From Oceanospirillales bacterium (GTDB lineage Bacteria; Pseudomonadota; Gammaproteobacteria; Pseudomonadales; Endozoicomonadaceae): a stretch of 64,000 bases of DNA. A program made the position numbers and the translations under genes. Below the pieces are notes generated by a model. That model made no database searches. It saw only the letters and a list, made by a program, of their open reading frames with translations, and was not told the origin of the DNA. Positions 1-8,332 of this stretch are shown in pieces (position 1 is the stretch's first letter; each line of letters starts with the position of its first letter). The stretch spans positions 94,942-158,941 of the forward strand of contig SIHQ01000010.1 of assembly GCA_004762125.1 (NCBI GenBank), in the 5' to 3' direction.

Positions 1-309
1 CGGCATGAAACCAGAGGCTTTACGGCTACCGGGTAGGAAAAAGATAACACCGGGTTTGCCATCAACCTTCTTTAGCTGACTTATATCGCTGATATTGAAA
101 GAACCACGAATACTCAAGTCATGAGTAAATGTGTAATTTTTTGCCGGACAAGTAGAGCAGGAGTAAGCCGTAAACACGCCGGAATCACTGCTATGAAAGC
201 GGATATAAACTTTTGTAAACTCTCTGGCGTGCTCAATTTTCTGGTTTGCATTTTCAGCTAGTAAAAAATTTGAATAAAACAGAGCAAAAAATAGAAGAAT
301 TAGTTTCAT
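1..309 (-). CDS. Hypothetical secreted protein, downstream of pilX (partial)
   Basis: The start codon overlaps the pilX stop (ATGA), so it is probably translated with the minor pilin operon. The frame is open to the left edge, giving about 103 residues of an incomplete protein. The first ~18 residues form a signal peptide (MKLILLFFALFYSNFLLA). The mature part has a CxxC pair (STCPAK) followed by beta-rich sequence and 'PGVIFFLPGS'. In Pseudomonas this place is held by pilY1, but these residues do not resemble the PilY1 N-terminus as I know it. A small PilY2-like accessory protein is possible; I do not recognise the family. The gene's existence is well supported, its role is inferred from position only. 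Confidence 0.6.
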   Translation of the reverse strand, partial: MKLILLFFALFYSNFLLAENANQKIEHAREFTKVYIRFHSSDSGVFTAYSCSTCPAKNYTFTHDLSIRGSFNISDISQLKKVDGKPGVIFFLPGSRKASGFMP

Positions 310-785
310 GGTCCCGCCTTTGGAGTGACATAAACAAAGCCCAATGTCTGACTGGAAGTCGCAGCAGCACCATTCAATACAGCGACTGAATCCAGTTCAA
401 AATTCAAACCAATAAAGCTGGTAATGCTGTAACCGGTGGGAGGTGACGCTTGACCGGTATAACGAAGCGTTACGGTCTGGCAGATATCACCGGGATTAGT
501 ACAGGTAGCAGCGGCAACGATGGGTGTCAGAATCTGGTTGCCATTTACAGCCGCTGCCATAACTGTAGGATTGCTACGTAAGAAAACCATCTGGGCATCC
601 AGTTCACTATAAGCAGTCTGATAAACCTGCAATGACCTCTGTTCATTACTGACAGCCAGCTCTTCGAGAATGGCCATGTCCATTACCATCAGCCCTGAAA
701 GGGTAAAGATCAACAGCGTGATAAGGGTCATCATCATGGTCGAGCCTTGCTCGACGTTACTGCTCAGAGATCTTTTTTTGTTCAT
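306..785 (-). CDS. pilX: Type IV pilus minor pilin PilX
   Basis: A minor pilin of 159 residues that should help prime type IVa pilus assembly in the inner membrane. A class III leader ends at Gly14 and is followed by the hydrophobic helix STMMMTLITLLIFTLSG. As is usual for PilX, the Glu at mature position 5 found in other pilins is missing. It lies fourth in a tight fimU-pilV-pilW-pilX operon, 3 bp after pilW. The Shine-Dalgarno AGGAG directly abuts the ATG and overlaps the pilW stop codon, so initiation probably depends on translational coupling. Identification rests on leader, length and gene order; the C-terminal body is poorly conserved in this family. Confidence 0.8.
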   Translation of the reverse strand: MNKKRSLSSNVEQGSTMMMTLITLLIFTLSGLMVMDMAILEELAVSNEQRSLQVYQTAYSELDAQMVFLRSNPTVMAAAVNGNQILTPIVAAATCTNPGDICQTVTLRYTGQASPPTGYSITSFIGLNFELDSVAVLNGAAATSSQTLGFVYVTPKAGP

Positions 786-788
786 CTC

Positions 789-1565
789 CTAAAAACCCGC
801 GTTATTTAATTTTATGGCAGTGTTATAAACGAACCGAGCAGTCTGATCAGTGAAAGACAATGTGCCGCTGTCTAGCAGGTTGAATTGCCTTGTTCGCTGG
901 TCAAAAGCTGTTTCACTGCGTCCGGAATTCACCAGAATACCTAGCCTGATTGCTCTGATTTGACTCCAGTTAGTCACAGAGTTCGCTGAAACATATTGAT
1001 TGACGGTGCCTACCGTGGCACCTTCCATGCCATAGACAGCCTGCAAACGTTCGACGCCATGTACCAAAACCTGAGCCGCCCCTCTGGCTGTACCTGCAAC
1101 GGGGTCGTAACCCTGACAAAACAGTGCGTTGATATTGTTATTACTTGCATCGGCTGCCACATAGTAAACATCGGCGGTAATAGCATTAGCGGGAACTGTA
1201 TTACCAGCGCAATCGAGCCCATTGGTCGGTTCATACTGCACAGCCACCTGATCGCTGTTGGTGCCACTTCCATCCTTGGTGCAAGGGTTGCTAGCGCCAC
1301 AACCGCCCTGAAAAAAAGGTTGCATGGCTACGCCGTTAGTTGGGCTTCGATAGCCGCCTAAGCGCATGCCACGACTCATCAGTAATAGCGAATATCGTCC
1401 ATTGGACTGTGCCAAAGACAGGTGCTCATGGAATGCAGTGGAGCGAGAAGTACCGACCATTAATTGCAGAAAGGTTGTTGTGAGAAATAATCCCAGCAGT
1501 AATGCGATCATTAACTCAAGGATGGTTACACCCTGGTAGCGCTTCCTTAGCTGATGCTGTTTCAT
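789..1565 (-). CDS. pilW: Type IV pilus minor pilin PilW
   Basis: A minor pilin of 258 residues. The prepilin leader is cut after Gly12 and the mature protein begins VTILELMIALLLG, with the conserved Glu5 needed for methylation and assembly. The longer C-terminal region, with several Cys residues (for example GCGASNPC near residue 90), fits PilW, which is larger than PilV and FimU. The start overlaps the pilV stop by 4 bp (ATGA), indicating coupled translation in the minor pilin operon. With FimU, PilV and PilX it is expected to form the pilus-tip initiation complex in the periplasm and inner membrane. Confidence 0.85.
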   Translation of the reverse strand: MKQHQLRKRYQGVTILELMIALLLGLFLTTTFLQLMVGTSRSTAFHEHLSLAQSNGRYSLLLMSRGMRLGGYRSPTNGVAMQPFFQGGCGASNPCTKDGSGTNSDQVAVQYEPTNGLDCAGNTVPANAITADVYYVAADASNNNINALFCQGYDPVAGTARGAAQVLVHGVERLQAVYGMEGATVGTVNQYVSANSVTNWSQIRAIRLGILVNSGRSETAFDQRTRQFNLLDSGTLSFTDQTARFVYNTAIKLNNAGF

Positions 1566-2065
1566 CGTCTAGCCCTTATCCTCAGCTGCTGGCGATTGGC
1601 AAACAAGCCTGCAACCGCTGCTCTGGAATCCCAGGAGACAGTGATCTCAAGTATGGAGCCAGTGGTACACGGGCTTGCAGAGCATGCAATGCTCAGCTGC
1701 TGATTGATCAGTCCCGTTGATTCACACATCAAATCATGAACATCATATAGCGCCATATTGGTTGGCGAGCAGCTTGAACCAATACAGGAAGCTGGCGAAG
1801 AGGAACAGTAGGTGACAATGTCAGCGCTGGCAGTGGTTGACTGGCTTTGATATATACCCGATTCAACTGCCTCGGGGTTTACTTTCATTCGCTCTGTGGC
1901 TTCATGAGCCAACCAGGTGGCATGGGATCTTTGCGAGCTGTCGTGGGTTATGCGGATGGCTTCGCCCTGAAGACCTACCAGACCGAGTACTCCCAGAGAA
2001 AAAATCAACAGACTGATTAATACTTCAATTAGGGCAACGCCGTGTATATTTTCCTGTCTGTTCAT
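1562..2065 (-). CDS. pilV: Type IV pilus minor pilin PilV
   Basis: A minor pilin of 167 residues. Its leader ends at Gly9 and the mature N-terminus is VALIEVLISLLIFSLGVLG, with Glu5. The motif ALIEVLI..FSLG..GL is characteristic of the PilV family. It follows fimU with no gap (the fimU TGA directly precedes this ATG) and overlaps pilW by 4 bp. Two Cys-rich stretches near residues 85-100 and 130-140 probably form disulphides in the periplasmic globular domain. Expected role: part of the minor pilin priming complex for type IVa pili. Confidence 0.85.
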   Translation of the reverse strand: MNRQENIHGVALIEVLISLLIFSLGVLGLVGLQGEAIRITHDSSQRSHATWLAHEATERMKVNPEAVESGIYQSQSTTASADIVTYCSSSPASCIGSSCSPTNMALYDVHDLMCESTGLINQQLSIACSASPCTTGSILEITVSWDSRAAVAGLFANRQQLRIRARR

Positions 2066-2599
2066 TCAGATACAGTTCCCTGTTAGTGATGATTTCCTGA
2101 CCTGACCTGATCCCGAGACTGCAATAGTCCTCAGGTCTGTTGCCGTTCTTCCCGTCAGACAAACGACAAAGGTACCTGAAGAAACCGGTCTTCCTCGAGG
2201 ATTGAAAGTGAGGGTGTTACCGCCGCTCCAGGTCATTTTCAGTGATGCCGAGAGTCCATTGTGATAACGAATAACCTCCTCACCGACATCAATTTGATCA
2301 TTTCCATTGGGGTTGGTGAAAATAGTCCAGCCGGTAGACCAGTCCGTACTTGTGTTGTCACAGTCCAGTCCGGTAGTGCTGCGACAAATACTGATAAGAC
2401 TTCCCCGTTTAATTGCTTCACTGCGAGTCAGGTTGATGCTACCAACGCTGCTCTGGGAGGCAGAGTCGAGCCTGAAACGCTCCAGTAAAGAGCCCATTGA
2501 GGTGGACATAGAGGCCAGAATAGACATCAGAACCAGAACGATCATGATCTCAATCAGTGAAAAACCATGACTGCTTGTCTGTCTATGCACTTTGACCAA
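2066..2599 (-). CDS. fimU: Minor pilin FimU/FimT (GspH-type pseudopilin)
   Basis: A pseudopilin of 177 residues and the first gene of the minor pilin operon. The leader ends at Gly12, followed by FSLIEIMIVLVLMSILASMS with Glu5. The C-terminal half has the GspH/FimT layout: 'RSEAIKRG' after the helix, then beta strands containing 'FNPRGRPVSSGTFVVCLTG' near residues 130-150 and a terminal Cys (GNCI). FimU and FimT are close paralogues, but the position ahead of pilV-pilW-pilX favours FimU. The 184-bp gap to the divergent fimX-like gene must hold promoters for both. Confidence 0.85.
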   Translation of the reverse strand: MVKVHRQTSSHGFSLIEIMIVLVLMSILASMSTSMGSLLERFRLDSASQSSVGSINLTRSEAIKRGSLISICRSTTGLDCDNTSTDWSTGWTIFTNPNGNDQIDVGEEVIRYHNGLSASLKMTWSGGNTLTFNPRGRPVSSGTFVVCLTGRTATDLRTIAVSGSGQVRKSSLTGNCI

Positions 2600-2783
2600 C
2601 CTTTGAGTGAAAACTCTGATTACAGCGAATACATGAAAAGTCGGCCATTTGATCTGGAACTATTGTGATTTCGCTTCTCTAGCACTCATTGCTAAAAAAA
2701 TAGCCATTGTTGCAGTTATATAGAGAGAGCCTGTTTATCCAAAAAAAGGCAGCCCTCGAGAATCAATCAAGGATCGGCAAGCC

Positions 2784-4874
2784 ATGGAGCTGGAGAATAG
2801 AGAAACCCTGCGCATTCTGGTGATAGATGCTTCATCGTCAGAAGCAGAGGCACTGTTGAACGTTTATCGGGATGCCGGTTATCCGACCCGTGCCCAGCAC
2901 ATCATATCGATGGATGATCTTGATGAAGCTTTGTCCTGTGATCAGAAATGGGATCTGATGTTGTTTTCAAATGCCGAGTTGCCAGAAGGAGTGCTTATTC
3001 AGGACATGCTGGAGAAAGTCGAGCAGCAGGGTAGGGACATTCCATCCATAGCTCTGTCTGAGCACCCCGAAGATGATATGCCTGAGCTATTGAAGCAAGG
3101 CATTCGCAGTGTGGTCCCCAGTGATAATGACGAACTTCTTCTGTTAACCAGCGATAGAGAAGTGTCTGATTTACATACACGACGGAATTACCGACGAATG
3201 AGTGTGGCTCTGAATGAGTCAGAGAAGCAGCGCCGGAATCTATTGAATGATCAGGTGGATGCCATTGTTTATGTGGCTGGTGGCAAGATTCGGTATTCAA
3301 ATCCGGCGTTTAACGAAATGGTCGGTCTGGACGCCAATGACAATCTGGCAGGAAAGCCATTTGCTGACCTTATTGCCCAGAATGATCGTAAAGATGTCAG
3401 TGAATTTTTGATCAATATCGAAGACAGTGGTCAGGCTCTGGCTGCTATTCAATGCCCTCTCGTTAGAAAAGGCGACAATGAAATACCGGTCAGGGTTATT
3501 GTCAGCCCCACTTCTTTTGAGGGAACGTACACGCTCAGCCTGCTGGTGCGAAGTCATGATGATAATGTAGAGACTGCTTCTGACAAACAGGAAATAGAAG
3601 CGGTACGCCCTGATACAGAAACGCATCTTTTTGATAAAAAACAGTTCAGTAACCAGTTAGATGTTGCCGTTCAAAGAGTCGTGTCCGGTAGAGACAAGTT
3701 TGCTCTCTTGTGTATTACCCTCGATTCATTAAGGGAGCTCCATGCAAAATCAGGCAAACGAATAAGCCAGCCAGTCTATCGTGAAGTGTCCAGAAGACTG
3801 GGATTAAGTTTGCTGGAACACAAAGCAGGCAGCTGGAATGGTGACTGTTTCATGGCCCTGATACAAACGGGTGATGAGAAATCGGTGCAGGAACTATCAG
3901 GTCAGGTTCTTCACGATGTTGCCGGACAAGTGGTTGAGCTTGAAGGTCAAGAGATACCGGTTCAGCTCAGTATTGGCGCAGTTATGATCAATGATGCCTG
4001 CAGTGATACTCAAACGCTTTTGGTGCGAGCCAAACATACTGCCGTCGTATCCCAGAAAAAGGGCGGTGGTTGTCTTAGTTTTTATAAGAAACGTCGTATC
4101 AGTGCTGTCAGTTCTGTAGAGAAGCATTTGGCTGGAATGGTGAGTCAGGCTTTGCAAAAAAACAATTTCAAACTGTTCTATCAGCCTATTATCAGTCTGA
4201 AAGGCTCAACCGAAAAGCATTTTGATATTCAGTTGCGTATGCGTGATGTCCGTGGTCGTGAACATGAATCCACTTGTTTTCGTAGCAAACTTGATAAGAG
4301 TACGTTATGGAGCAAAGTGGATCGCTGGCAGGTCATTCAGGCGGGTAAAGAGTTACTGGACAGTATGCAGAACAAGAAGAATGTTCGTCTATTTTTCCAT
4401 CTGGGAGGAAACGCCTTTCAGGAAAAGGATTTTTTGCCTTGGATGAGTGTTGCGTTCAAAGCTGCGGGAATCCCAAACTCAGCCATTGTGATTGAAATGA
4501 GCGAACAGAACATTGTTCGTTTTCACAAAGAAGCTCCGAAATTTTTTGAGACCGTGAGAGGAATGGGATTCCATACCGGAGTAAGCGAGTTCGGTTGTAG
4601 TTTGAAACCTATGGAAACCATTGAGCCGTTTAATCTAGATTACGTCAAGCTTGATCCATCCTTTACCAAAGACCTGACCAAAGAAGATGAAGGTAAGGAG
4701 CTTAAGGATATGATTAAAGTTCTGGCGGATAAAGGGCAGAAGGTGATAGTGCCAGAAGTGAAAAGCGCTGTGGAGATGGCCCCTTTGTGGCATACCGGTG
4801 TTGACTTTATTCAAGGTGATTTCGTTCAGGAGCCGTCGTCAGATCTGGATCTGGGCTTCGAAGGAGATTTCTAA
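2784..4874 (+). CDS. FimX-like c-di-GMP receptor (REC-PAS-GGDEF-EAL, degenerate)
   Basis: A cytoplasmic regulator of 696 residues, close to the ~690 of Pseudomonas FimX, which binds c-di-GMP and controls type IV pilus assembly. The apparent order is a receiver-like domain (1-120), PAS (about 150-270), GGDEF (about 285-440) and EAL (about 450-690). Both output domains look degenerate. The GGDEF loop reads NGDCF (352-356). The EAL-LR motif reads DIQLR (481-485), which should abolish phosphodiesterase activity. It stands divergent from the minor pilin operon, supporting a pilus role. It reads as a c-di-GMP sensor rather than an enzyme; binding is inferred from FimX. Orthology to FimX is likely, not certain. 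Confidence 0.75.
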   Translation: MELENRETLRILVIDASSSEAEALLNVYRDAGYPTRAQHIISMDDLDEALSCDQKWDLMLFSNAELPEGVLIQDMLEKVEQQGRDIPSIALSEHPEDDMPELLKQGIRSVVPSDNDELLLLTSDREVSDLHTRRNYRRMSVALNESEKQRRNLLNDQVDAIVYVAGGKIRYSNPAFNEMVGLDANDNLAGKPFADLIAQNDRKDVSEFLINIEDSGQALAAIQCPLVRKGDNEIPVRVIVSPTSFEGTYTLSLLVRSHDDNVETASDKQEIEAVRPDTETHLFDKKQFSNQLDVAVQRVVSGRDKFALLCITLDSLRELHAKSGKRISQPVYREVSRRLGLSLLEHKAGSWNGDCFMALIQTGDEKSVQELSGQVLHDVAGQVVELEGQEIPVQLSIGAVMINDACSDTQTLLVRAKHTAVVSQKKGGGCLSFYKKRRISAVSSVEKHLAGMVSQALQKNNFKLFYQPIISLKGSTEKHFDIQLRMRDVRGREHESTCFRSKLDKSTLWSKVDRWQVIQAGKELLDSMQNKKNVRLFFHLGGNAFQEKDFLPWMSVAFKAAGIPNSAIVIEMSEQNIVRFHKEAPKFFETVRGMGFHTGVSEFGCSLKPMETIEPFNLDYVKLDPSFTKDLTKEDEGKELKDMIKVLADKGQKVIVPEVKSAVEMAPLWHTGVDFIQGDFVQEPSSDLDLGFEGDF

Positions 4875-4992
4875 ACGGAGCCTGATCTCTATGGTTTGGC
4901 TCTGGTTTCAGGTATTTTAAGTTTTACTCTCACTCCATCTTGGTTGAGAATAGCCGCTCTTCGGAATTCACGTGAGAGAGTCAGGCATTTCA

Positions 4993-6615
4993 ATGTCAGC
5001 AATGCTCAATATCGTCATGGCCCAGCTTAATCTGAAAGTGGGTGACATAGACGGCAATACAGCCCAGGTAATTGAGGCGGCAGAACAGGCCAGAGATGAC
5101 CTAAAAGCCGATATGATCGTATTTCCAGAATTGACGCTGTGTGGTTACCCACCGGAAGATCTGCTGCTTCGTCCCAGTTTGGTGCTACGAATTGAGCAAG
5201 CATTCAGTCAACTGGCTGCTGTTAAAGGTATCGATTTAGTCATTGGCCTTCCTGCTATGGGTGCTCACGGTCTTGAGAATCAGGCGGTTGTACTCCGTGA
5301 TGGCTCTGTCATTGCCCGTTATGCCAAGCAACATCTGCCAAACTATCAGGTGTTTGATGAGAAACGCTACTTCGTAGCAGGCCATTCAGCGACCGTATTT
5401 GACTGTAAGGGTACGAAGGTTGGCTTGGCCATCTGTGAAGATCTCTGGTATCAAGAAACGATTCAACAGGCCAAAGAAGCGGGTGCAGAACTGATCCTCA
5501 GTCTTAACGCTTCACCTTTCCATAAAGATAAGCAAGGCATTCGCTATGAAACTGTAAGAAGTCGTTGCCTTGAGAATGATATCTCCATTCTTTATGTCAA
5601 CCTGTCTGGTGGTCAGGATGAGCTGGTCTTTGATGGCGGTTCCTTTGCCATGAATGGTGAAGGTAAGGTTGCTGTCAACGCTGATTATTTCAACGAAGGT
5701 TTGTTTATAAGCCAGTTTGATCAAAAGAATCGCACTTTTGTTGAGAAGGAAGTGGCGGCTCTTCCTGAATTTCAAGAGCGTGTTTATAAAGCTCTTGTCG
5801 TAGGTATACGAGACTACGTCAACAAGAATGGCTTTAAGGGCGTCGTACTTGGCCTATCAGGCGGTATTGATTCTGGATTGACACTGGCCATCGCTGTCGA
5901 TGCGCTGGGCTCTGATCGAGTGCAGGCAGTAATGATGCCTTATTGCTATACGTCCAGCATGAGTTTGGAAGATGCTCAGGAAGAAGCGGGTATTCTGGGT
6001 GTTGATTACAGTATTTTGCCTATTGAACCCATGTTTGATGCCTTCATGGGAACGCTGAACAGTCAATTTGAAAACACCGCTAAAGACACCACTGAAGAGA
6101 ATTTGCAGTCGCGCTGCCGTGGCGTAATGCTGATGGCCATCTCTAACAAGAAAGGCTATATGGTGCTCACCACCGGCAACAAAAGTGAGATGGCTGTAGG
6201 CTATGCGACACTGTACGGTGATATGTGTGGGGGCTATAACGCACTGAAAGATGTGCCAAAGACGCTGGTTTTTGAACTGTCTGAGTACCGTAACTCTTTG
6301 GGTTATGTCATTCCCCAACGGGTGATTGATCGCCCACCATCAGCAGAGCTTGCTCCGGATCAGGTGGATGAAGACAGTCTGCCACCTTACAGCGACCTCG
6401 ATCGTATGATTGAGATGTATGTTGAAGAAGACAAGAGTGCTGAAGCAATTATTGAAGCCGGTTTTGAGCGGGATATTGTCTATCGTGTTCTGAGGCTGAT
6501 TGATGTTAATGAGTTTAAACGACGTCAGGCAGTGGTTGGTGTTCGTATAACGCCCCGTGGTTTTGGCCGTGATCGCCGTTATCCGATTACCAATGGCTGG
6601 CGTTTAGGTCATTAA
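4993..6615 (+). CDS. nadE: Glutamine-dependent NAD+ synthetase
   Basis: Converts deamido-NAD+ to NAD+ using ATP and glutamine, the last step of NAD biosynthesis. The N-terminal nitrilase-type glutaminase domain (about 1-260) shows the Glu in FPELTLCGYPPEDLL, the Lys in AKQHLPNY and the Cys in AICEDLW. The C-terminal synthetase domain carries the P-loop LGLSGGIDSG near residue 290 and TTGNKSEMAVGY further on. A GTG at 4972 would add seven residues. I prefer the ATG at 4993 because an AGG lies about 7 nt upstream and family members begin near this point. Monocistronic, ending at a hairpin shared with the convergent coaE. Confidence 0.95.
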   Translation: MSAMLNIVMAQLNLKVGDIDGNTAQVIEAAEQARDDLKADMIVFPELTLCGYPPEDLLLRPSLVLRIEQAFSQLAAVKGIDLVIGLPAMGAHGLENQAVVLRDGSVIARYAKQHLPNYQVFDEKRYFVAGHSATVFDCKGTKVGLAICEDLWYQETIQQAKEAGAELILSLNASPFHKDKQGIRYETVRSRCLENDISILYVNLSGGQDELVFDGGSFAMNGEGKVAVNADYFNEGLFISQFDQKNRTFVEKEVAALPEFQERVYKALVVGIRDYVNKNGFKGVVLGLSGGIDSGLTLAIAVDALGSDRVQAVMMPYCYTSSMSLEDAQEEAGILGVDYSILPIEPMFDAFMGTLNSQFENTAKDTTEENLQSRCRGVMLMAISNKKGYMVLTTGNKSEMAVGYATLYGDMCGGYNALKDVPKTLVFELSEYRNSLGYVIPQRVIDRPPSAELAPDQVDEDSLPPYSDLDRMIEMYVEEDKSAEAIIEAGFERDIVYRVLRLIDVNEFKRRQAVVGVRITPRGFGRDRRYPITNGWRLGH

Positions 6616-6626
6616 TAATGAACTGC

Positions 6627-6659
6627 TAATTGTTCCCACGTATTAGGTGGGAACAATTA
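6627..6659. terminator. Hairpin between convergent nadE and coaE
   Basis: A perfect 13-bp stem (6627-6639 with 6647-6659; core AATTGTTCCCAC/GTGGGAACAATT) and a 7-nt loop fill the short gap between the 3' ends of nadE and coaE. The position fits a bidirectional terminator, but no T-run follows on either strand. Confidence 0.6.
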
Positions 6660-6669
6660 CAGTTAACGG

Positions 6670-7269
6670 TTATCGAGCTAGCTGAAGATAAGTTTGATGC
6701 AATGCTTGTAGTTGTTGATGTAGGCCTTCGAGCGAACCGGAATTATCAACAATATCATTAGCTTTTTCCCGCTTTAGCTCACGACTGGCCTGTTTGTTAA
6801 TAATGGCCAGAGTTTGCTCTTCCGTTACGCCATCTCTAACCATAGTACGTTCAATTTGTACTGTTACAGGTACATCCACCACCAGAATTCGATCCACTAT
6901 CACGTGTTGATCTGTTTCAACCAGCAATGGAGAAACCAGAACGGTGTACTCTGATCGAGATTCTTTCAGTTCCTGTAAAATCTGATCACGAATCAAAGGG
7001 TGAAGTAGTTGCTCCAACCAAACTCGTTCACTGTCATCTTTAAAAATAATGTCTCTTAGCTGACGGCGATTTAAAGAACCATCAGTTTCGAGAATATCGC
7101 TGCCATGACGTTCAGCAATTGCGGTCAGGGCAGGGCGGCCAGGTTCAACAACCACTCTGGCAGCTAAATCAGCATCAACAACAGTGATGCCCTGTTCGGC
7201 AAAGTAATCCGTGACGGCAGTTTTACCACTGCCTATACCGCCTGTGACACCAATGACCAGCCCGCTCAC
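6670..7269 (-). CDS. coaE: Dephospho-CoA kinase
   Basis: Phosphorylates the ribose 3'-OH of dephospho-CoA with ATP, the final step of coenzyme A synthesis, in the cytoplasm. The 199-residue protein has its Walker A loop at residues 7-18 (GVTGGIGSGKTA). It also has the family's DADLAARVVVEPG segment, a 'HPLIR' motif and the lid-region sequence RMMVRDG-like 'RTMVRDGVTEEQ'. Its start overlaps the pilD stop by 4 bp, and pilD-coaE adjacency is conserved in pseudomonads and relatives. Confidence 0.95.
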   Translation of the reverse strand: MSGLVIGVTGGIGSGKTAVTDYFAEQGITVVDADLAARVVVEPGRPALTAIAERHGSDILETDGSLNRRQLRDIIFKDDSERVWLEQLLHPLIRDQILQELKESRSEYTVLVSPLLVETDQHVIVDRILVVDVPVTVQIERTMVRDGVTEEQTLAIINKQASRELKREKANDIVDNSGSLEGLHQQLQALHQTYLQLAR

Positions 7270-8144
7270 AATCTGATGCCCATGGTTTGCAGATAAGCAT
7301 TCAACAATTGCTCACCCCAAATCATGGCAATGAAACCGGCTGCCGCAAGGTAAGGGCCAAACGGAATAGGGTCTGTTCTTTGTAATCTTTTAAACAGCAT
7401 CAGTACAACAAAGACCACAATGCCGACGATTGAAGACAGCAGAATGACCACAGGCATTGACTGCCAACCCATCCAGGCGCCCAAAGCTGCCAGTAGTTTG
7501 AAATCACCGTAGCCCATACCATCTTTGCCAGTCACCAGTTTGAATAGCCAAAAGATGCTCCACAGGAACATATAGCCAGCAATGGCACCATAAACAGCGT
7601 CTTGCAGTGAAGTGAACAGTTCAAAGCTGTTGGCGAACAAACCTATCCACAGCAAAGGCAGTGTCAGGCTGTCCGGAAGCAGCTTGGTGTCGTAGTCAAT
7701 CATGGTCAGAGTTAATAACATCCAGCCAAAGAGACACACCAAAGCAGTTTGAACAGTTGCACCAAAATGAAGTCCGGCAGTAACAGCCAGCAGGGCACTA
7801 ACTATTTCTATCGTAGGGTAGCGTGCAGAAATACCGGTTTTACAAGACGAACATTTACCCCGTAGAAACAGATAACTGATGACCGGAATGTTCTCCCAGG
7901 CCCTGATTCCGTGACCGCAGGAAGGGCAGGTGGAATCAGGTTTGACCAGATTATAGGTTTCCATCTCTTCCGGAACCTTGTCCGGTTGAAGCTCTTGAAG
8001 GCAATCCAGTTTCCATTCGCGCTCCATCATGACAGGTAGACGATGGATCACCACGTTAAGAAAACTACCAATTAAAAGGCCAAATACAGCCAGAGTAATA
8101 AACAGGTAGGTGGGAGATGTTTGTAATAATTCGAAAAAATACAT
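7266..8144 (-). CDS. pilD: Type IV prepilin peptidase / N-methyltransferase PilD
   Basis: An inner-membrane aspartyl protease of 292 residues that cleaves prepilin leaders and methylates the new N-terminus. It would process the pilins at 0.3-2.6 kb and any type II secretion pseudopilins. The cytoplasmic loop holds two CxxC pairs (CPSC near 73, CSSC near 98) that bind zinc. The catalytic Asp residues are in MIDYDTKLLPD (about 148-158) and GMGYGDFKLL (about 210). Several hydrophobic helices cover the rest. It is cotranscribed with coaE. In most relatives pilC lies directly upstream; here pilC is about 15 kb away. Confidence 0.93.
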   Translation of the reverse strand: MYFFELLQTSPTYLFITLAVFGLLIGSFLNVVIHRLPVMMEREWKLDCLQELQPDKVPEEMETYNLVKPDSTCPSCGHGIRAWENIPVISYLFLRGKCSSCKTGISARYPTIEIVSALLAVTAGLHFGATVQTALVCLFGWMLLTLTMIDYDTKLLPDSLTLPLLWIGLFANSFELFTSLQDAVYGAIAGYMFLWSIFWLFKLVTGKDGMGYGDFKLLAALGAWMGWQSMPVVILLSSIVGIVVFVVLMLFKRLQRTDPIPFGPYLAAAGFIAMIWGEQLLNAYLQTMGIRL

Positions 8145-8245
8145 GGATGAGTAATATTCTGGGAGTTATTAAGCTACTTTACTTTTTTTATTAGAAAAAT
8201 GCAGCAATGTCACCATGAGTATGCTCGCGAGGGAGCAGCTCTGTG

Positions 8246-8283
8246 ACACAGGGTGTCAAATCCATACATGTGACACCCTGTGT
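8246..8283. terminator. Perfect 13-bp hairpin downstream of glpC
   Basis: ACACAGGGTGTCA (8246-8258) pairs perfectly with TGACACCCTGTGT (8271-8283) around a 12-nt loop, 50 bp past the glpC stop. It probably ends the glpACB transcript or protects its 3' end. There is no T-tract on the minus strand, and only a weak TTTAAAT on the plus strand. Confidence 0.5.
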
Positions 8284-8332
8284 TTAAATAAAATGATCTT
8301 GATTGGAATGTGTAATCAAACCCATTCATTGT

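Noticed and set aside
996..1361. 121-codon plus-strand ORF inside pilW
   Set aside because: Fully contained antisense to a well-supported minor pilin gene, with no ribosome site or family resemblance.
5857..6318. 153-codon minus-strand ORF in nadE
   Set aside because: Antisense to the highly conserved synthetase domain; its length is a by-product of codon bias in nadE.
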